64,000 bases of DNA from Agrobacterium tumefaciens str. B6 (GTDB lineage Bacteria; Pseudomonadota; Alphaproteobacteria; Rhizobiales; Rhizobiaceae), in contig NZ_LMVK01000001.1 in NCBI RefSeq assembly GCF_001541315.1, forward strand, positions 653,116-717,115. The letters run 5' to 3'. The position numbers and the translations under genes are program-made. The notes under the pieces are model-generated. The model made no database searches and was not told where the DNA came from. It saw only the letters and a program-made list of their open reading frames with translations. Below, in pieces: positions 19,054-28,698 of the stretch; the stretch's first letter is position 1; every line of letters begins with the position of its first letter.

Positions 19054-20007
19054 ATGAGCATTATCGACAATCGCGACATGCTGGGCGTGAAGGGCTCCGA
19101 ACTTTCGGAAGCCGGCGCGCGCGATTATTTCGAGTTGCTGAAGCCGCGCGTCATGTCGCTCGTCGTCTTCACGGCCTTTGCGGGCCTCGTGCTGGCGCCG
19201 GGCGAAATCAATCCGGTGCTCGGCATCATCGCCATTCTCTGCATCGCTGTCGGCGCCGGCGCGTCCGGCGCGCTCAACATGTGGTATGATGCCGATATCG
19301 ACGCCGTGATGAGCCGCACCGCAAAGCGGCCGATCCCGTCGGGCCGTATCGCGCCGCGCGAGGCCTTGGCCTTCGGTTTGACGCTGTCGGCCTTTTCGGT
19401 GGTCATTCTCGGTCTTGCGGTCAACTGGTTCTCGGCCGGACTGCTTGCCTTCACCATCTTCTTTTACGCTGTCGTCTATACGATGTGGCTGAAGCGCTCG
19501 ACGCCGCAGAACATCGTCATCGGCGGTGCCGCCGGCGCTTTCCCGCCCATGCTCGGCTGGGCCTGCGTCACCGGCGGCGTTTCGCTTGATAGCATCATCC
19601 TGTTCCTCATCATCTTCCTGTGGACACCGGCGCATTTCTGGGCTCTGGCGCTCTTCAAGATGCGCGATTACGGTGCCGTCGGCATTCCGATGATGCCGAA
19701 TGTGGCGGGCGAACGCTCTACCAAGAACCAGATGATCGTTTATGCGGTGCTGACCGCGGCTGCGGCTGTTGCGCCTTATTTCACGGGTCTGGCGAGCGCC
19801 GGTTACGGCATTTTCGCAGCCGTGCTGAGCGCAATCTTCGTCTACTGTTCGTTCGATGTCCGGCGCATGCCTGAGGGCGACGAGAAAATGCTGCCGGCCA
19901 AGAAGATGTTCGCCTATTCGGTGCTTTATCTCTTCGCCATCTTCTCCGGCCTTCTGGCCGATCATTTCGCGCCGGCCCTCAAGGCCGTCATGTCGGGAGT
20001 CCTGTGA
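19054..20007 (+). CDS. ctaB: Protoheme IX farnesyltransferase (heme O synthase)
   Basis: 317 residues with about nine membrane segments. The prenyltransferase motif [20 protein letters not shown] (near residue 75) holds the Asp-rich site for farnesyl diphosphate and magnesium, and the second loop [19 protein letters not shown] is typical of UbiA/CtaB proteins. It adds the hydroxyethylfarnesyl tail to heme B, giving heme O, the precursor of the heme A used by CtaD. AGGACAGGAA precedes the ATG. The stop overlaps the coxF start by 1 bp. Confidence 0.97.
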   Translation: MSIIDNRDMLGVKGSELSEAGARDYFELLKPRVMSLVVFTAFAGLVLAPGEINPVLGIIAILCIAVGAGASGALNMWYDADIDAVMSRTAKRPIPSGRIAPREALAFGLTLSAFSVVILGLAVNWFSAGLLAFTIFFYAVVYTMWLKRSTPQNIVIGGAAGAFPPMLGWACVTGGVSLDSIILFLIIFLWTPAHFWALALFKMRDYGAVGIPMMPNVAGERSTKNQMIVYAVLTAAAAVAPYFTGLASAGYGIFAAVLSAIFVYCSFDVRRMPEGDEKMLPAKKMFAYSVLYLFAIFSGLLADHFAPALKAVMSGVL

Positions 20008-20138
20008 TGGAAACGGTGGAACTGAGCGCGGCTCAGAAAAAATCGAGACGCGGGCGCAACATTGCGCTCGGCGTTTTGCTCGCCGGCCTGGTGGTGCTGT
20101 TCTACGTCATCACCATCATCAAGATCGGCTCGCACTGA
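20007..20138 (+). CDS. CoxF-like small membrane protein of the oxidase cluster
   Basis: A 43-residue protein that starts within the ctaB stop codon (TGATG overlap). It has a charged N-terminus (SAAQKKSRRGRN) and one membrane helix (IALGVLLAGLVVLFYVITII), ending KIGSH. Alphaproteobacterial cta clusters commonly carry such a short gene, often called coxF, between ctaB and ctaG; its role in oxidase assembly is presumed, not proven. Position, translational coupling and a clear single-helix topology support it as real. Confidence 0.8.
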   Translation: METVELSAAQKKSRRGRNIALGVLLAGLVVLFYVITIIKIGSH

Positions 20139-20167
20139 CGGGCTGATTGAGGGGAGAGGAGGAGGAG

Positions 20168-20785
20168 ATGGCAAATATGGAAACGCAGACGGCAGCGACC
20201 GGCAGGCAGAAGGTGAGCAATCGCTCCATTCTCGTGCTCTGTCTGGTGTTTTTCTGCGCCATGATCGGCATGGCCTATGCCGCCGTACCGCTCTACACCC
20301 TGTTCTGCCGGGTCACCGGTTATAACGGCACGACCCAGCGCGTCGAGCAATATTCCGACGTCATTCTCGACAAGACCATCAACGTCACCTTCGACGCGAA
20401 TACGTCGAACGGCCTCAACTGGGATTTCCAGCCGGTCGACAGGAAGGTCACGCCGAAGATCGGCGAAACGGTGCAGGTCACCTTCAAGGCGACGAACCGT
20501 TCACCCGTGGCGACCACGGGCACGGCGGTCTTCAACGTCACGCCGATGGAGGCAGGGGCCTATTTCAACAAGGTGGAGTGTTTCTGCTTCACCGAAACGA
20601 CGCTGCAGCCGGGTGAAACGCTGGAAATGCCGGTGGTATTTTTCGTCGATCCTGACATCGCCACGGCGCGTGAGACCAAGAGCATTCATACTTTAACGCT
20701 GTCCTATACGTTTTATCCGGCCAAAACCGAAAAACCGGTTGCGTCCTTGCCGGTAAAAACTGAATCTGGCGAAAGCAAATTGTGA
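20168..20785 (+). CDS. ctaG: Cytochrome c oxidase assembly protein CtaG (Cox11, CuB insertion)
   Basis: 205 residues from ATG 20168, preceded by a run of GGAGGAG; the ATG at 20177 is an alternative with better spacing. One membrane helix ([21 protein letters not shown]) is followed by [18 protein letters not shown] and a periplasmic immunoglobulin-like domain with the copper-binding motif KVECFCF. Cox11 delivers copper to the CuB site of subunit I. It lies between coxF and ctaE, the classic alphaproteobacterial order. Confidence 0.96.
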   Translation: MANMETQTAATGRQKVSNRSILVLCLVFFCAMIGMAYAAVPLYTLFCRVTGYNGTTQRVEQYSDVILDKTINVTFDANTSNGLNWDFQPVDRKVTPKIGETVQVTFKATNRSPVATTGTAVFNVTPMEAGAYFNKVECFCFTETTLQPGETLEMPVVFFVDPDIATARETKSIHTLTLSYTFYPAKTEKPVASLPVKTESGESKL

Positions 20786-20846
20786 GAGGAGATCCGGCCT
20801 TTTGTTTAAGGCCGGATCAGGGAAGAGATACCAGGGGATTGTCGCA

Positions 20847-21722
20847 ATGGCAGATACGCATCAGAAGAACCACGATTACCACATCATCGATCCAAGCCCC
20901 TGGCCGCTTCTGGCCTCGATCGGCGCCTTCATCCTGACATTTGGCGGCGTCTGCTACATGCGTTACCTGTCGGGCGGCTCCTTCAAGCTGTTCGGTGCGG
21001 AACTCGCCAATCCCTGGCTTTTCTATATCGGTCTCGTTATCGTGCTCTACACCATGTATGCGTGGTGGGCGGATACGATCAAGGAAGCCAATGAGGGCAG
21101 CCACACCCGCGTCGTTTCGCTTCACCTGCGCTACGGCATGATCATGTTCATCGCCTCAGAAGTGATGTTCTTCGTCGCGTGGTTCTGGGCCTATTTCGAT
21201 GCCAGCCTCTTCCCGCACGAGGCCATTCAGGCGTCCCGCCTCGAATATACCGGCGGGCAATGGCCGCCAAAGGGCATCGAGGTCATCGATCCCTGGCATC
21301 TGCCGCTCTACAACACCGTCATCCTGCTTCTGTCGGGCACCTGCGTCACCTGGGCCCACCATTCCCTGCTGCACAATGACCGCAAGGGCCTGATCACCGG
21401 TCTGGTGCTCACCGTTGCGCTCGGCATCCTGTTCTCCACCGTGCAGGTTTACGAATACATGCATGCGCCGTTCGACTTCAAGAATTCGATCTATGGCGCG
21501 ACCTTCTTCATGGCCACCGGTTTCCACGGTTTCCACGTCTTCGTCGGCACGGTCTTCCTGCTTGTCTGCCTGTTCCGCGCCATTGCCGGCGGTTTCACGC
21601 CCAAGCAGCATTTCGGTTTCGAAGCGGCCGCCTGGTACTGGCATTTCGTTGACGTCGTCTGGCTGTTCCTGTTCTTCGCCATCTATATCTGGGGTGGCTG
21701 GGGCGCGCCGGTGCACGGCTGA
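20847..21722 (+). CDS. ctaE: Cytochrome c oxidase subunit III
   Basis: 291 residues from ATG 20847 with AGGGG upstream. Seven hydrophobic segments are present, together with the subunit III motifs ASEVMFFVAWFWAYFDASL, the HHSLLHNDRKG loop, FFMATGFHGFHVFVG and a C-terminal AAWYWHFVDVVWLFLF. Subunit III stabilises the aa3 core and supports proton uptake. A GC-rich hairpin at 21740-21757 follows the stop but lacks a T tract. Confidence 0.97.
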   Translation: MADTHQKNHDYHIIDPSPWPLLASIGAFILTFGGVCYMRYLSGGSFKLFGAELANPWLFYIGLVIVLYTMYAWWADTIKEANEGSHTRVVSLHLRYGMIMFIASEVMFFVAWFWAYFDASLFPHEAIQASRLEYTGGQWPPKGIEVIDPWHLPLYNTVILLLSGTCVTWAHHSLLHNDRKGLITGLVLTVALGILFSTVQVYEYMHAPFDFKNSIYGATFFMATGFHGFHVFVGTVFLLVCLFRAIAGGFTPKQHFGFEAAAWYWHFVDVVWLFLFFAIYIWGGWGAPVHG

Positions 21723-21787
21723 TCGCACCGATAATGGAGGGGCGGCAATCGCCGCCCTGATGTCCAGGGCGAGCTTCCCGCACGCCC

Positions 21788-21870
21788 GGCGCCATTCTCG
21801 GGTTCGAGCCGAGAGTCCAGATCGGTGGTGTGCAAATCCTCGGGTCACGCCCGGGGATGACGGAGGAGGG
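21788..21870. repeat. Degenerate palindromic intergenic repeat, copy 4
   Basis: TTCTCGGGTTCGAGCCGAGA and CCTCGGGTCACGCCCGGGGA followed by TGACGG recall the outer arms of the other repeats, but the arms no longer pair well. It sits between ctaE and the DUF983 gene. Confidence 0.4.
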
Positions 21871-21963
21871 AGCCTCCGTCGACACTTCACGGGCAGCGGT
21901 TGCTGCCCTCGTGCCTGAGCCCCTCTCCAGAGGGGTGGTTTGCAGGCGGAAGCGGGAGGTCAT

Positions 21964-22350
21964 ATGTCAGAAACCGGAAACGGCAATTTCGCGCCGGTAG
22001 ATCCCATCAAGGTCGGGCTCAAAGGCTGCTGCCCGCGTTGCGGCAACGGCAGGCTGTTCGATGGTTTTCTGACCATAAAGCCCGCCTGCAGCGCCTGCGG
22101 GCTGGATTACGGTTTTGCCGATGCGGGCGATGGCCCGGCCGTCTTTGTCATGCTGATCGTCGGTTTTCTGGTCGTCGGGCTGGCGCTCTGGGTCGATCAG
22201 CGTTTTGCGCCGCCCGTCTGGGTGCATGTCATGCTGTGGTTGCCGTTTACGGTAATTGTCTCCCTGGTGCTGCTGCGCAAGCTGAAGGGGATCATGATTG
22301 CGCTGCAATACAAGAACAATGCAAGCGAAGGCAGGCTTGATCGTGAATGA
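21964..22350 (+). CDS. DUF983 family zinc-ribbon membrane protein
   Basis: 128 residues from ATG 21964, preceded by GGGAGG. Two CxxC pairs (CPRCGNGRLFDGFLTIKPACSAC) form a small zinc-ribbon-like head, followed by two membrane helices (VFVMLIVGFLVVGLALWV and VHVMLWLPFTVIVSLVLL). DUF983 genes are regularly found beside ctaE and surf1 in alphaproteobacteria, which suggests a role in oxidase biogenesis, but the function is not established. It overlaps the SURF1 start by 8 bp, implying translational coupling. Confidence 0.85.
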   Translation: MSETGNGNFAPVDPIKVGLKGCCPRCGNGRLFDGFLTIKPACSACGLDYGFADAGDGPAVFVMLIVGFLVVGLALWVDQRFAPPVWVHVMLWLPFTVIVSLVLLRKLKGIMIALQYKNNASEGRLDRE

Positions 22351-23095
22351 CGTTTCCCACATGAAGGCCGCGGAAAGGCGCGTCTGGTTCGCCGCGCCGC
22401 TGGTGCTGCTGGCGCTTGCCATCCTTCTCGGGCTTGGAACCTGGCAGGTGAAGCGGCTCTACTGGAAAGAGGCGTTGATGGCCGATATCGAGGAGCGGCG
22501 GAGTGCAAATCCGGTGACGCTTGCCGATATCGAGGCGATCGCAAAAAGCGGCGGCGATATCGAATATCGCAGGGTCAGCCTTTCCGGCACCTTCGATCAT
22601 GCCCATGAGCGGCATTTCTTCGCCACCCATCAGGGCCGGACCGGTTATTACATCTATACGCCGCTGATGCTTGCGGACGGCCGCATTCTCTTCGTCAATC
22701 GCGGTTTCGTGCCTTTCGAGATGAAAGAGCCCGCCAAACGGCCCGACGGGCAGGTAACCGGCGAAGTGACAATAACGGGGTTGGCGCGCGCGCCGCTCGT
22801 GGCAAAGCCATCATCGCTGCTGCCTGACAATGATATCGCCAAGAATATCTTCTACTGGAAAGATCTGGCGGCCATGGCTTCCAGCGCCGAAATTCCGTCC
22901 GAGCGGTTGGTCAATCTCTTCGTGGATGCCGATGCCACGCCCAATCCGGGTGGCTGGCCTGAAGGCGGCGTGACGCTGATAGATTTGCCCAACAATCACC
23001 TGCAATATGCGATAACGTGGTATGGCTTGGCGGCGGCCCTTGTCATCGTCGCCGGTTTTGCCTATTTCCGGAACGGCAAGGCGCAGGGTGAATAA
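22343..23095 (+). CDS. SURF1 family cytochrome oxidase assembly protein
   Basis: About 250 residues. The GTG start at 22343, with AAGGCAGG upstream and overlapping the DUF983 stop, is preferred; ATG 22361 is the alternative. It has the SURF1 layout of one N-terminal helix (APLVLLALAILLGLGTWQVKRLYWK), a periplasmic domain with YRRVSLSGTF, a GYYIYTPL block and NRGFVP, and a C-terminal helix (LAAALVIVAGFAYF). SURF1 binds heme A and helps place it in subunit I. It closes the cta cluster. Confidence 0.92.
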   Translation: MNDVSHMKAAERRVWFAAPLVLLALAILLGLGTWQVKRLYWKEALMADIEERRSANPVTLADIEAIAKSGGDIEYRRVSLSGTFDHAHERHFFATHQGRTGYYIYTPLMLADGRILFVNRGFVPFEMKEPAKRPDGQVTGEVTITGLARAPLVAKPSSLLPDNDIAKNIFYWKDLAAMASSAEIPSERLVNLFVDADATPNPGGWPEGGVTLIDLPNNHLQYAITWYGLAAALVIVAGFAYFRNGKAQGE

Positions 23096-23140
23096 AGCGC
23101 GCCGCGTCCGGTAGGGCAGTTGATCGGGCAAGACCACGGT

Positions 23141-23170
23141 GCTGGCCAAGGAGCTGGCCAAGGAGCTGGA
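23141..23170 (+). repeat. Tandem 12-bp repeat carrying two Shine-Dalgarno copies before ispH
   Basis: GCTGGCCAAGGA occurs twice back to back (23141-23152 and 23153-23164), followed by GCTGGA and the ispH ATG. Each copy contributes an AAGGAG. The proximal one (23160-23165) is at normal spacing. Confidence 0.9.
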
Positions 23171-24217
23171 ATGAACATCGCCGTTTCCAAACCCCCTTTG
23201 ACGATAAGGCTGTGCGGACCGCGCGGCTTTTGTGCGGGCGTGGACCGGGCGATCCAGATCGTCGTGCTGGCGCTGAAAGCCTATGGCGCGCCTGTCTATG
23301 TCCGCCACGAAATCGTTCATAACCGCTATGTGGTGGAGGGGCTGGAAGCCAAGGGTGCGGTCTTCGTCGAGGAGCTGCACGAAATCCCCACCGAGCATCG
23401 TGAGCAGCCGGTGGTTTTCTCCGCCCATGGCGTGCCGAAATCAGTGCCTGAGGATGCGCAGGCTCGTAACCTGTTTTATCTCGATGCCACTTGCCCGCTG
23501 GTCTCCAAGGTCCACAAGCAGGCCATGCGCCACCAGCGGCTTGGCCGCCATGTGGTGCTGATCGGCCATGCCGGCCATCCCGAGGTCATCGGCACCATGG
23601 GCCAGCTTCCCGAAGGTACCGTCTCGCTGATCGAGACGGTGGAGGATGCCGGCCGTTACGAACCGCTGGACCGTGAAAATCTCGGCTTCGTCACTCAGAC
23701 GACATTGTCGGTTGATGACACCGCAGGCGTTATCGCCAGGCTGCAGGAACGTTTCCCGGCCATTCAGGCGCCCGCAGCCGACAGCATCTGTTACGCAACC
23801 ACCAATCGTCAGGATGCGGTGAAGCAGGCAGCCCCCGGCTGTGACCTGTTCATCGTTGTCGGTGCGCCCAATTCCTCCAATTCCAAGCGGCTGGTGGAAG
23901 TGGCGCTGCGCGCCGGCGCCAAGCGCTCCGTGCTGGTGCAGCGGGCCTCGGAAATCGACTGGGATGAAATCGGCGATATCAGCACCGTCGGCCTCTCGGC
24001 CGGTGCTTCCGCACCTGAGGTTATCGTTGACGAGATCATCGAGGCCTTCAAGGCGCGCTTCGACACCACGCTCGATCTTGCCGTAACGGTTGAGGAAACG
24101 GAACATTTCCTCGTCAATCGCGAGCTGCGCAGCATCGAGCTGACGACGGATGATATGGCCTTCGTCAACGGCAATGCCAGCAATGCGCTGCCGCCGAAAA
24201 CCGCCGCCGGCATTTAA
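23171..24217 (+). CDS. ispH: 4-hydroxy-3-methylbut-2-enyl diphosphate reductase
   Basis: 348 residues from ATG 23171, 5 bp after AAGGAG. The three iron-sulfur cysteines are in GPRGFCAGV (Cys21), DATCPLVSK and [11 protein letters not shown], and the substrate-binding stretches [15 protein letters not shown] and [10 protein letters not shown] are present. It makes isopentenyl and dimethylallyl diphosphate in the last step of the MEP pathway. The frame stays open upstream through the 12-bp repeat to a TTG at 23120, giving an alternative N-terminal extension with GAGQ repeats. The product also feeds the farnesyl donor used by CtaB. Confidence 0.97.
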   Translation: MNIAVSKPPLTIRLCGPRGFCAGVDRAIQIVVLALKAYGAPVYVRHEIVHNRYVVEGLEAKGAVFVEELHEIPTEHREQPVVFSAHGVPKSVPEDAQARNLFYLDATCPLVSKVHKQAMRHQRLGRHVVLIGHAGHPEVIGTMGQLPEGTVSLIETVEDAGRYEPLDRENLGFVTQTTLSVDDTAGVIARLQERFPAIQAPAADSICYATTNRQDAVKQAAPGCDLFIVVGAPNSSNSKRLVEVALRAGAKRSVLVQRASEIDWDEIGDISTVGLSAGASAPEVIVDEIIEAFKARFDTTLDLAVTVEETEHFLVNRELRSIELTTDDMAFVNGNASNALPPKTAAGI

Positions 24218-24306
24218 AGCTGGATGATGCTGACTGTGGGCGGTTTCCGTCTCACAGGCGTCATCCATCGAGATTTCCACTCTATCCTTCATCAAGAGAT
24301 TTGAAA

Positions 24307-25275
24307 TTGGCAGTTTATACTGATATCACCGAAGATGATCTGAGGAATTTCCTCACGCAGTACGACGTCGGCAGCCTCACCTCTTACAAGGGCATTGCCG
24401 AGGGCGTCGAAAACTCCAATTTCCTGCTGCACACCACCAAGGACCCGCTGATCCTGACGCTTTATGAAAAGCGCGTGGAGAAAAACGATCTGCCCTTCTT
24501 CCTCGGCCTCATGCAGCATCTGGCAGCCAAGGGCCTGTCCTGCCCCTTGCCGCTGCCGCGCAAGGATGGCGAGTTGCTGGGAGAACTGTCTGGCCGGCCG
24601 GCGGCGCTGATTTCCTTTCTTGAAGGCATGTGGCTGAGAAAGCCGGAGGCGAAACATTGCCGGGAAGTCGGCAAGGCGCTCGCCGCCATGCATCTGGCCG
24701 GTGAAGGCTTCGAGATCAAGCGGCCGAATGCGCTCTCCGTCGAAGGCTGGAAGGTGCTTTGGAACAAGTCCGAAGCGCGTGCTGATGAGGTGGAGAAGGG
24801 CCTGAAAGACGAGATTCGCCCTGAGATCGATTATCTCGCCGCCCATTGGCCGAAAGATCTGCCGGCCGGCGTCATCCATGCCGATCTGTTTCAGGACAAT
24901 GTGTTTTTCCTGGGCGACGAACTTTCCGGCCTGATCGACTTTTATTTCGCCTGCAACGACCTGCTCGCTTATGACGTCTCGATCTGCCTCAATGCCTGGT
25001 GCTTCGAAAAGGACGGCGCCTATAACGTCACCAAGGGCAAGGCGCTGCTGGAAGGCTACCAGTCGGTGCGTCCGCTGAGCGAAGCGGAGCTGGAAGCGCT
25101 GCCGCTTCTGGCGCGCGGTTCGGCGCTGCGTTTCTTCCTGACGCGCCTTTACGACTGGCTGACGACGCCCGAGGGCGCGCTGGTGGTGAAGAAGGACCCG
25201 CTGGAATATCTGCGCAAACTGCGGTTCCACCGTTCCATCGCCAATGTCGCCGAATACGGGCTGGCGGGCGAATGA
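24307..25275 (+). CDS. thrB: Homoserine kinase (protein-kinase-fold, ThrB type)
   Basis: 322 residues from TTG 24307 ([15 protein letters not shown]); a second TTG at 24301 adds two residues. No ATG is available, so a weak start codon is certain. The aminoglycoside-phosphotransferase-like fold is shown by [14 protein letters not shown] (catalytic Asp and Asn) and [10 protein letters not shown]. This is the ThrB type used in many proteobacteria instead of the GHMP kinase. It phosphorylates homoserine for threonine synthesis; thrC lies 10 kb away on the other strand. It overlaps rnhA by 4 bp. Confidence 0.95.
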   Translation: MAVYTDITEDDLRNFLTQYDVGSLTSYKGIAEGVENSNFLLHTTKDPLILTLYEKRVEKNDLPFFLGLMQHLAAKGLSCPLPLPRKDGELLGELSGRPAALISFLEGMWLRKPEAKHCREVGKALAAMHLAGEGFEIKRPNALSVEGWKVLWNKSEARADEVEKGLKDEIRPEIDYLAAHWPKDLPAGVIHADLFQDNVFFLGDELSGLIDFYFACNDLLAYDVSICLNAWCFEKDGAYNVTKGKALLEGYQSVRPLSEAELEALPLLARGSALRFFLTRLYDWLTTPEGALVVKKDPLEYLRKLRFHRSIANVAEYGLAGE

Positions 25276-25712
25276 AACATGTCGATATTTTCACCGATGG
25301 CGCCTGCTCCGGCAATCCCGGTCCGGGCGGTTGGGGCGCAGTGCTGCGCTATGGCGAGGTGGAGAAGGAACTCTCCGGCGGCGAGGCCGAGACCACCAAT
25401 AACCGCATGGAATTGATGGCGGCGATTTCGGCGCTCAATGCGCTGAAGAGCCCCTGCGAGGTCGATCTTTATACCGACAGCGCCTATGTCAAGGACGGCA
25501 TCACCAAGTGGATTTTCGGCTGGAAAAAGAAGGGCTGGAAGACGGCCGATAACAAGCCGGTCAAGAATGTCGAGCTGTGGCAGGCGCTGGAAGCGGCACA
25601 GGAACGCCACAAGGTCACCCTGCACTGGGTCAAGGGCCATGCCGGCCATCCTGAAAACGAGCGCGCCGACGAACTGGCGCGAAAGGGCATGGAGCCCTTC
25701 AAACGGCGGTAA
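25272..25712 (+). CDS. rnhA: Ribonuclease HI
   Basis: 146 residues with the full catalytic set of RNase HI: Asp9 in [16 protein letters not shown], Glu47 in NNRMELMA, Asp69 in LYTDSAYV and Asp133 in ENERADELA, plus His123 in KGHAGHPEN. It removes the RNA strand from RNA-DNA hybrids during replication and R-loop clearance. It starts inside the thrB stop (ATGA overlap), so it is translationally coupled to thrB. Confidence 0.98.
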   Translation: MKHVDIFTDGACSGNPGPGGWGAVLRYGEVEKELSGGEAETTNNRMELMAAISALNALKSPCEVDLYTDSAYVKDGITKWIFGWKKKGWKTADNKPVKNVELWQALEAAQERHKVTLHWVKGHAGHPENERADELARKGMEPFKRR

Positions 25713-25857
25713 TGGAAGCCTGCTCTATCTTGGGTCGGCGAAAATAGAGCCGACTTGATCTCGGGCCCCATTATCCGGGGTTGTGAAAACCGAAACCCGA
25801 CCTATCTTGTCGTCAAGGGGGTGCTCCAGTGGCGCCCAACGGAGGAGAGAAATCCGG

Positions 25858-26166
25858 ATGATCCTGCATTGTGTATTTTTACGCTTCAAGGCCGCAACGG
25901 CGTCTTCTGAAAAACAGGCAATATTCGAGGCGATCGCTGCCCTGAAGGATGTCATCCCCGGCATCATTGATGTGAAATACGGCCAGAATGTCTCGCCTGA
26001 GGGGCTGAATGGCGGTTTTGTCGATGGTTTCATCGTGACGCTGGAAAGCCCCGAAGCCCGCGACGACTATCTCGCCCATCCGCAGCACATGGAAGTGGGG
26101 GAGCGTCTCGTGTCGCTCACCGATGGCGGTCTCGCCGGGCTTCTGGTGTTCGATATGAATGTTTGA
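25858..26166 (+). CDS. Dabb (stress-responsive alpha/beta barrel) family protein
   Basis: 102 residues from ATG 25858 with GGAGGAG 10 bp upstream. The sequence MILHCVFLRFKAATASSEKQAIFEAIAALKDVIPGI, a central GGFVDGFIVTLESPEARDDYLAHPQHMEV and the C-terminal LAGLLVFD strand match the Dabb fold (dimeric ferredoxin-like barrel). Members are associated with stress or act in polyketide-like chemistry; the function here is unknown. It has its own leader of about 145 bp after rnhA and looks monocistronic. Confidence 0.85.
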   Translation: MILHCVFLRFKAATASSEKQAIFEAIAALKDVIPGIIDVKYGQNVSPEGLNGGFVDGFIVTLESPEARDDYLAHPQHMEVGERLVSLTDGGLAGLLVFDMNV

Positions 26167-26234
26167 GAGGGCGGCCGAGCCGCCCTTTATTCTTCAATGC
26201 GAATGCCTGTCGTGAGATCGTATCACTAAGTGTG

Positions 26235-26348
26235 CCGTCACCCCGGACTTGATCCGGGGTCCAGTGCGATCAAGTCCTTGATCGCGAAAGACTCTTCTCA
26301 CGGCGCAGGCGCGCGTGGCTGGATGCCGGATCATGTCCGGCATGACGG
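26235..26348. repeat. Rhizobial palindromic intergenic repeat, copy 5 (long type, changed central stem)
   Basis: Outer arms are CCGTCACCCCGGACTTGATC and GGATCATGTCCGGCATGACGG. The central hairpin is GCGATCAAGtcCTTGATCGC instead of CAGCCCAAGtcCTTGGGCTG, with paired changes on both sides, followed by AAAGACTCTTCTCACGGCGC. Confidence 0.75.
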
Positions 26349-26392
26349 AAAGTTGGAGCCTTTACATTTACAAGGAGAGACCAAGCTCGCCC

Positions 26393-26878
26393 TCAAAGCT
26401 GCTCGATCATCGCCGCAGCGGCAGAGACCGTTGCCTGACCGGGATTCTCTTCCACGTTGAGCGACTTCACCACGCCGTCTTCCACCAGCATCGAATAACG
26501 CTTGGAGCGCACGCCAAGGCCGCCGCCGGACAGATCGGCATCGAGGCCGAGCGCCTTGGTGAAGGACGCATCCCAGTCGGCGAGGAAGTGAATTTTGCCC
26601 TGACCGCCTGATGATTGCGCCCATGCGCCCATGACGTGCCAGTCATTGACGGCGACGACGGCGATATCGTCCACGCCCTTGGAAAGAATGGCGTCGCGAT
26701 TTTCGAGATAGCCCGGCAGGTGGTTCAGCGAGCAGGTGGGGGTAAAAGCGCCGGGAACGGCGAAGAGAACCACCTTCTTGCCACCGAAAAGCACGTCCGT
26801 GGTGGTTTCCACCGGGCCGTCGGCCGTCTTTTCCTTGAAGGTTGCGGAAGGCAGTTTTTCGCCGATCTTTATGGTCAT
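26393..26878 (-). CDS. Peroxiredoxin (Prx5/AhpE-like), single cysteine
   Basis: 161 residues. The peroxidatic site is PGAFTPTCSLNHLPGY with Cys49, and the family pattern VNDWHVMGAWAQ and FLADWDASFTKALGLDADLS follows. No second cysteine is present, so it should work as a 1-Cys enzyme reduced by glutathione/glutaredoxin or another thiol. It reduces H2O2 and organic peroxides in the cytoplasm. The start is ATG 26878 with GGAG upstream. Monocistronic. Confidence 0.93.
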   Translation of the reverse strand: MTIKIGEKLPSATFKEKTADGPVETTTDVLFGGKKVVLFAVPGAFTPTCSLNHLPGYLENRDAILSKGVDDIAVVAVNDWHVMGAWAQSSGGQGKIHFLADWDASFTKALGLDADLSGGGLGVRSKRYSMLVEDGVVKSLNVEENPGQATVSAAAAMIEQL

Positions 26879-26976
26879 ATCCGTGCTCCTGTAGCCGTTC
26901 GGTTCGCGCGACTATAGAGCACGGAAATGAAAGCTGTCATGCGGTTTTCGAGATAAATTCCGCCGCAAAACGCCGC

Positions 26977-27825
26977 TCACGGCTTCGGGAAATTCAGCAT
27001 GGTCTCCATGGCCCGGTCGCCTGACTTGACCAGAATGGGCCAGCTGTTGCCCTGCACCTGATAGGTTTTCGGCAGGCCCTTGATGTTCATGTAAAAGGAG
27101 AGCTTGCGCTTGTCGCGCACCAGGTTCTGCGGCTCGTAATAGGCAAAACCGGAGGGACCGGCGATGAATATTTCGGTCTCCTTGGGTGCGTTTTCCGGAA
27201 GCTGCAGCTGCACGCCGAGCATGGTCTTGTCGGGCGTGATGTGGAAATCGATCACCTTGAAATCGTCGGACGCCGCCTCGGGCAACGTTTCGCGCGCCTC
27301 TTCGAGAAGGCGGCGTTCCTCGCTGTCATCATCACCCGCATTGCCGCGGTCGATGGAAAACTTCGCCTCGAAGGGAATGCAGATATTCTGGCACACGCCG
27401 ATAAAGGCGGTGAGGTCTATCTTCCCGCTCGCTGCCGGGTCGGCGGCTTTCAGCTGAAACGGAAGGCTGACGGCGTGGTCATAGCCGATATCGGTGATGT
27501 CGCCGTTTTCGATCAGCTTCGGAACCGGATAGGCCATGGTGGTAAGCGCCACGCCGCTTGCCGGATCGGGCGTTATCTGCGGCGGTATGCCTGCTTCGCC
27601 CGGTTCGCGCCAATAGGTGATCCAGCCGTCCTTCGGCTCGATCTGCAGCACGCCGCGCACCACGCCGTCCGCATCCATGGCAAGGCTTGCCACGCGCATC
27701 AGGCCGCCCTCGCTTCTGGCCCAGTCGGTAATTTCGGCCTGGGCGGCATGCATGCCGCCGAGGAGGGCGGCAAATGCGGCCGCGAGACGAAGATGTGAAA
27801 ATCGAAAGAATATCCTGACGCTCAT
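26977..27825 (-). CDS. DsbD N-terminal-domain-like periplasmic protein
   Basis: 282 residues. A signal peptide (LRLAAAFAALLGGMHAAQA) precedes a periplasmic domain with GWITYWREPGEAGIPPQ, AVSLPFQLKAADPA and the cysteine pair CQNICIPFEAKFSID. This pattern is that of stand-alone DsbD-alpha/ScsB N-terminal proteins, which pass reducing power to periplasmic partners such as copper-resistance or cytochrome-maturation thiols. No membrane DsbD/CcdA partner is adjacent. A role in thiol transfer is inferred from the family and the two cysteines. Confidence 0.8.
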   Translation of the reverse strand: MSVRIFFRFSHLRLAAAFAALLGGMHAAQAEITDWARSEGGLMRVASLAMDADGVVRGVLQIEPKDGWITYWREPGEAGIPPQITPDPASGVALTTMAYPVPKLIENGDITDIGYDHAVSLPFQLKAADPAASGKIDLTAFIGVCQNICIPFEAKFSIDRGNAGDDDSEERRLLEEARETLPEAASDDFKVIDFHITPDKTMLGVQLQLPENAPKETEIFIAGPSGFAYYEPQNLVRDKRKLSFYMNIKGLPKTYQVQGNSWPILVKSGDRAMETMLNFPKP

Positions 27826-27986
27826 GCTTCCCGTCTAACCCAACATCGCCCGACGGACCAGTTACGAATTCGTGCGGTTCATCATTTTCGGTTGATTGAT
27901 CGGGCGCGATGCCGCATCCTGTCCTCTGTCGAAGTGCGAACGCCGTTTTCCGTTGAGCGACGGAATTCGGTCTGCTGGAGGCGCCG

Positions 27987-28592
27987 GTGAGCTTTTCAAC
28001 CCTGATGGACAAACGCGAACGTGGCTTTCTCGATGGCCAGTTCCTCATCGCTATGCCGGGGCTGGACGACGGCAATTTTGCCCGTGCGGTGATCTATATC
28101 TGCGCCCATTCGGATGCCGGGGCCATGGGCTTCATCATCAACCGGCCGCAGCAGATCACGTTTACGGATATTCTGCTGCATCTGAAGCTGGTGGATAGCA
28201 ACGACGCCATCATGCTGCCCAACCGGACCCGCGAATTTCCAATCCAGTGCGGCGGCCCGGTGGAATCCGGCCGCGGTTTCGTGCTGCATTCGGATGACTA
28301 TTTAAGCGAATCCAGCATTCCGGTCAGCGATGACATTTCGCTGACTGCAACGCTTGATATCGTCCGCGCCATTTCCAACGGCCGCGGCCCGCAAAGGGCG
28401 ACCATGATGCTCGGTTATGCCGGCTGGGGTCCGGGCCAGCTGGAAAACGAGATCGCCAATAATGGCTGGCTGAATTGCCCCGCTGCGGAAGAGCTGATCT
28501 TCGACCGTGGGCTGGACAATAAATACGAGCGGGCGCTGGCCCTGATGGGCGTCGATGCGCGCATGCTCTCCACGGATGCCGGGCACGCCTGA
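27987..28592 (+). CDS. YqgE/AlgH family protein (UPF0301)
   Basis: 201 residues from GTG 27987, preceded by GGAGG; an internal ATG at 28005 is an alternative. The family hallmarks are [38 protein letters not shown], the [16 protein letters not shown] block and [20 protein letters not shown]. YqgE/AlgH proteins are widespread in proteobacteria; AlgH was linked to alginate regulation in Pseudomonas, but the biochemical role is unknown. Monocistronic. Confidence 0.93.
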   Translation: MSFSTLMDKRERGFLDGQFLIAMPGLDDGNFARAVIYICAHSDAGAMGFIINRPQQITFTDILLHLKLVDSNDAIMLPNRTREFPIQCGGPVESGRGFVLHSDDYLSESSIPVSDDISLTATLDIVRAISNGRGPQRATMMLGYAGWGPGQLENEIANNGWLNCPAAEELIFDRGLDNKYERALALMGVDARMLSTDAGHA

Positions 28593-28698
28593 TCTCAACA
28601 CAATTCCTGCCCCTTTCGGCTGGAACCAAATCCTGACCCCTGACGTTACCCACCCGGAAAGCCGGACAGACAGTACGGCTCAACTAGGGAGCAGTAAT

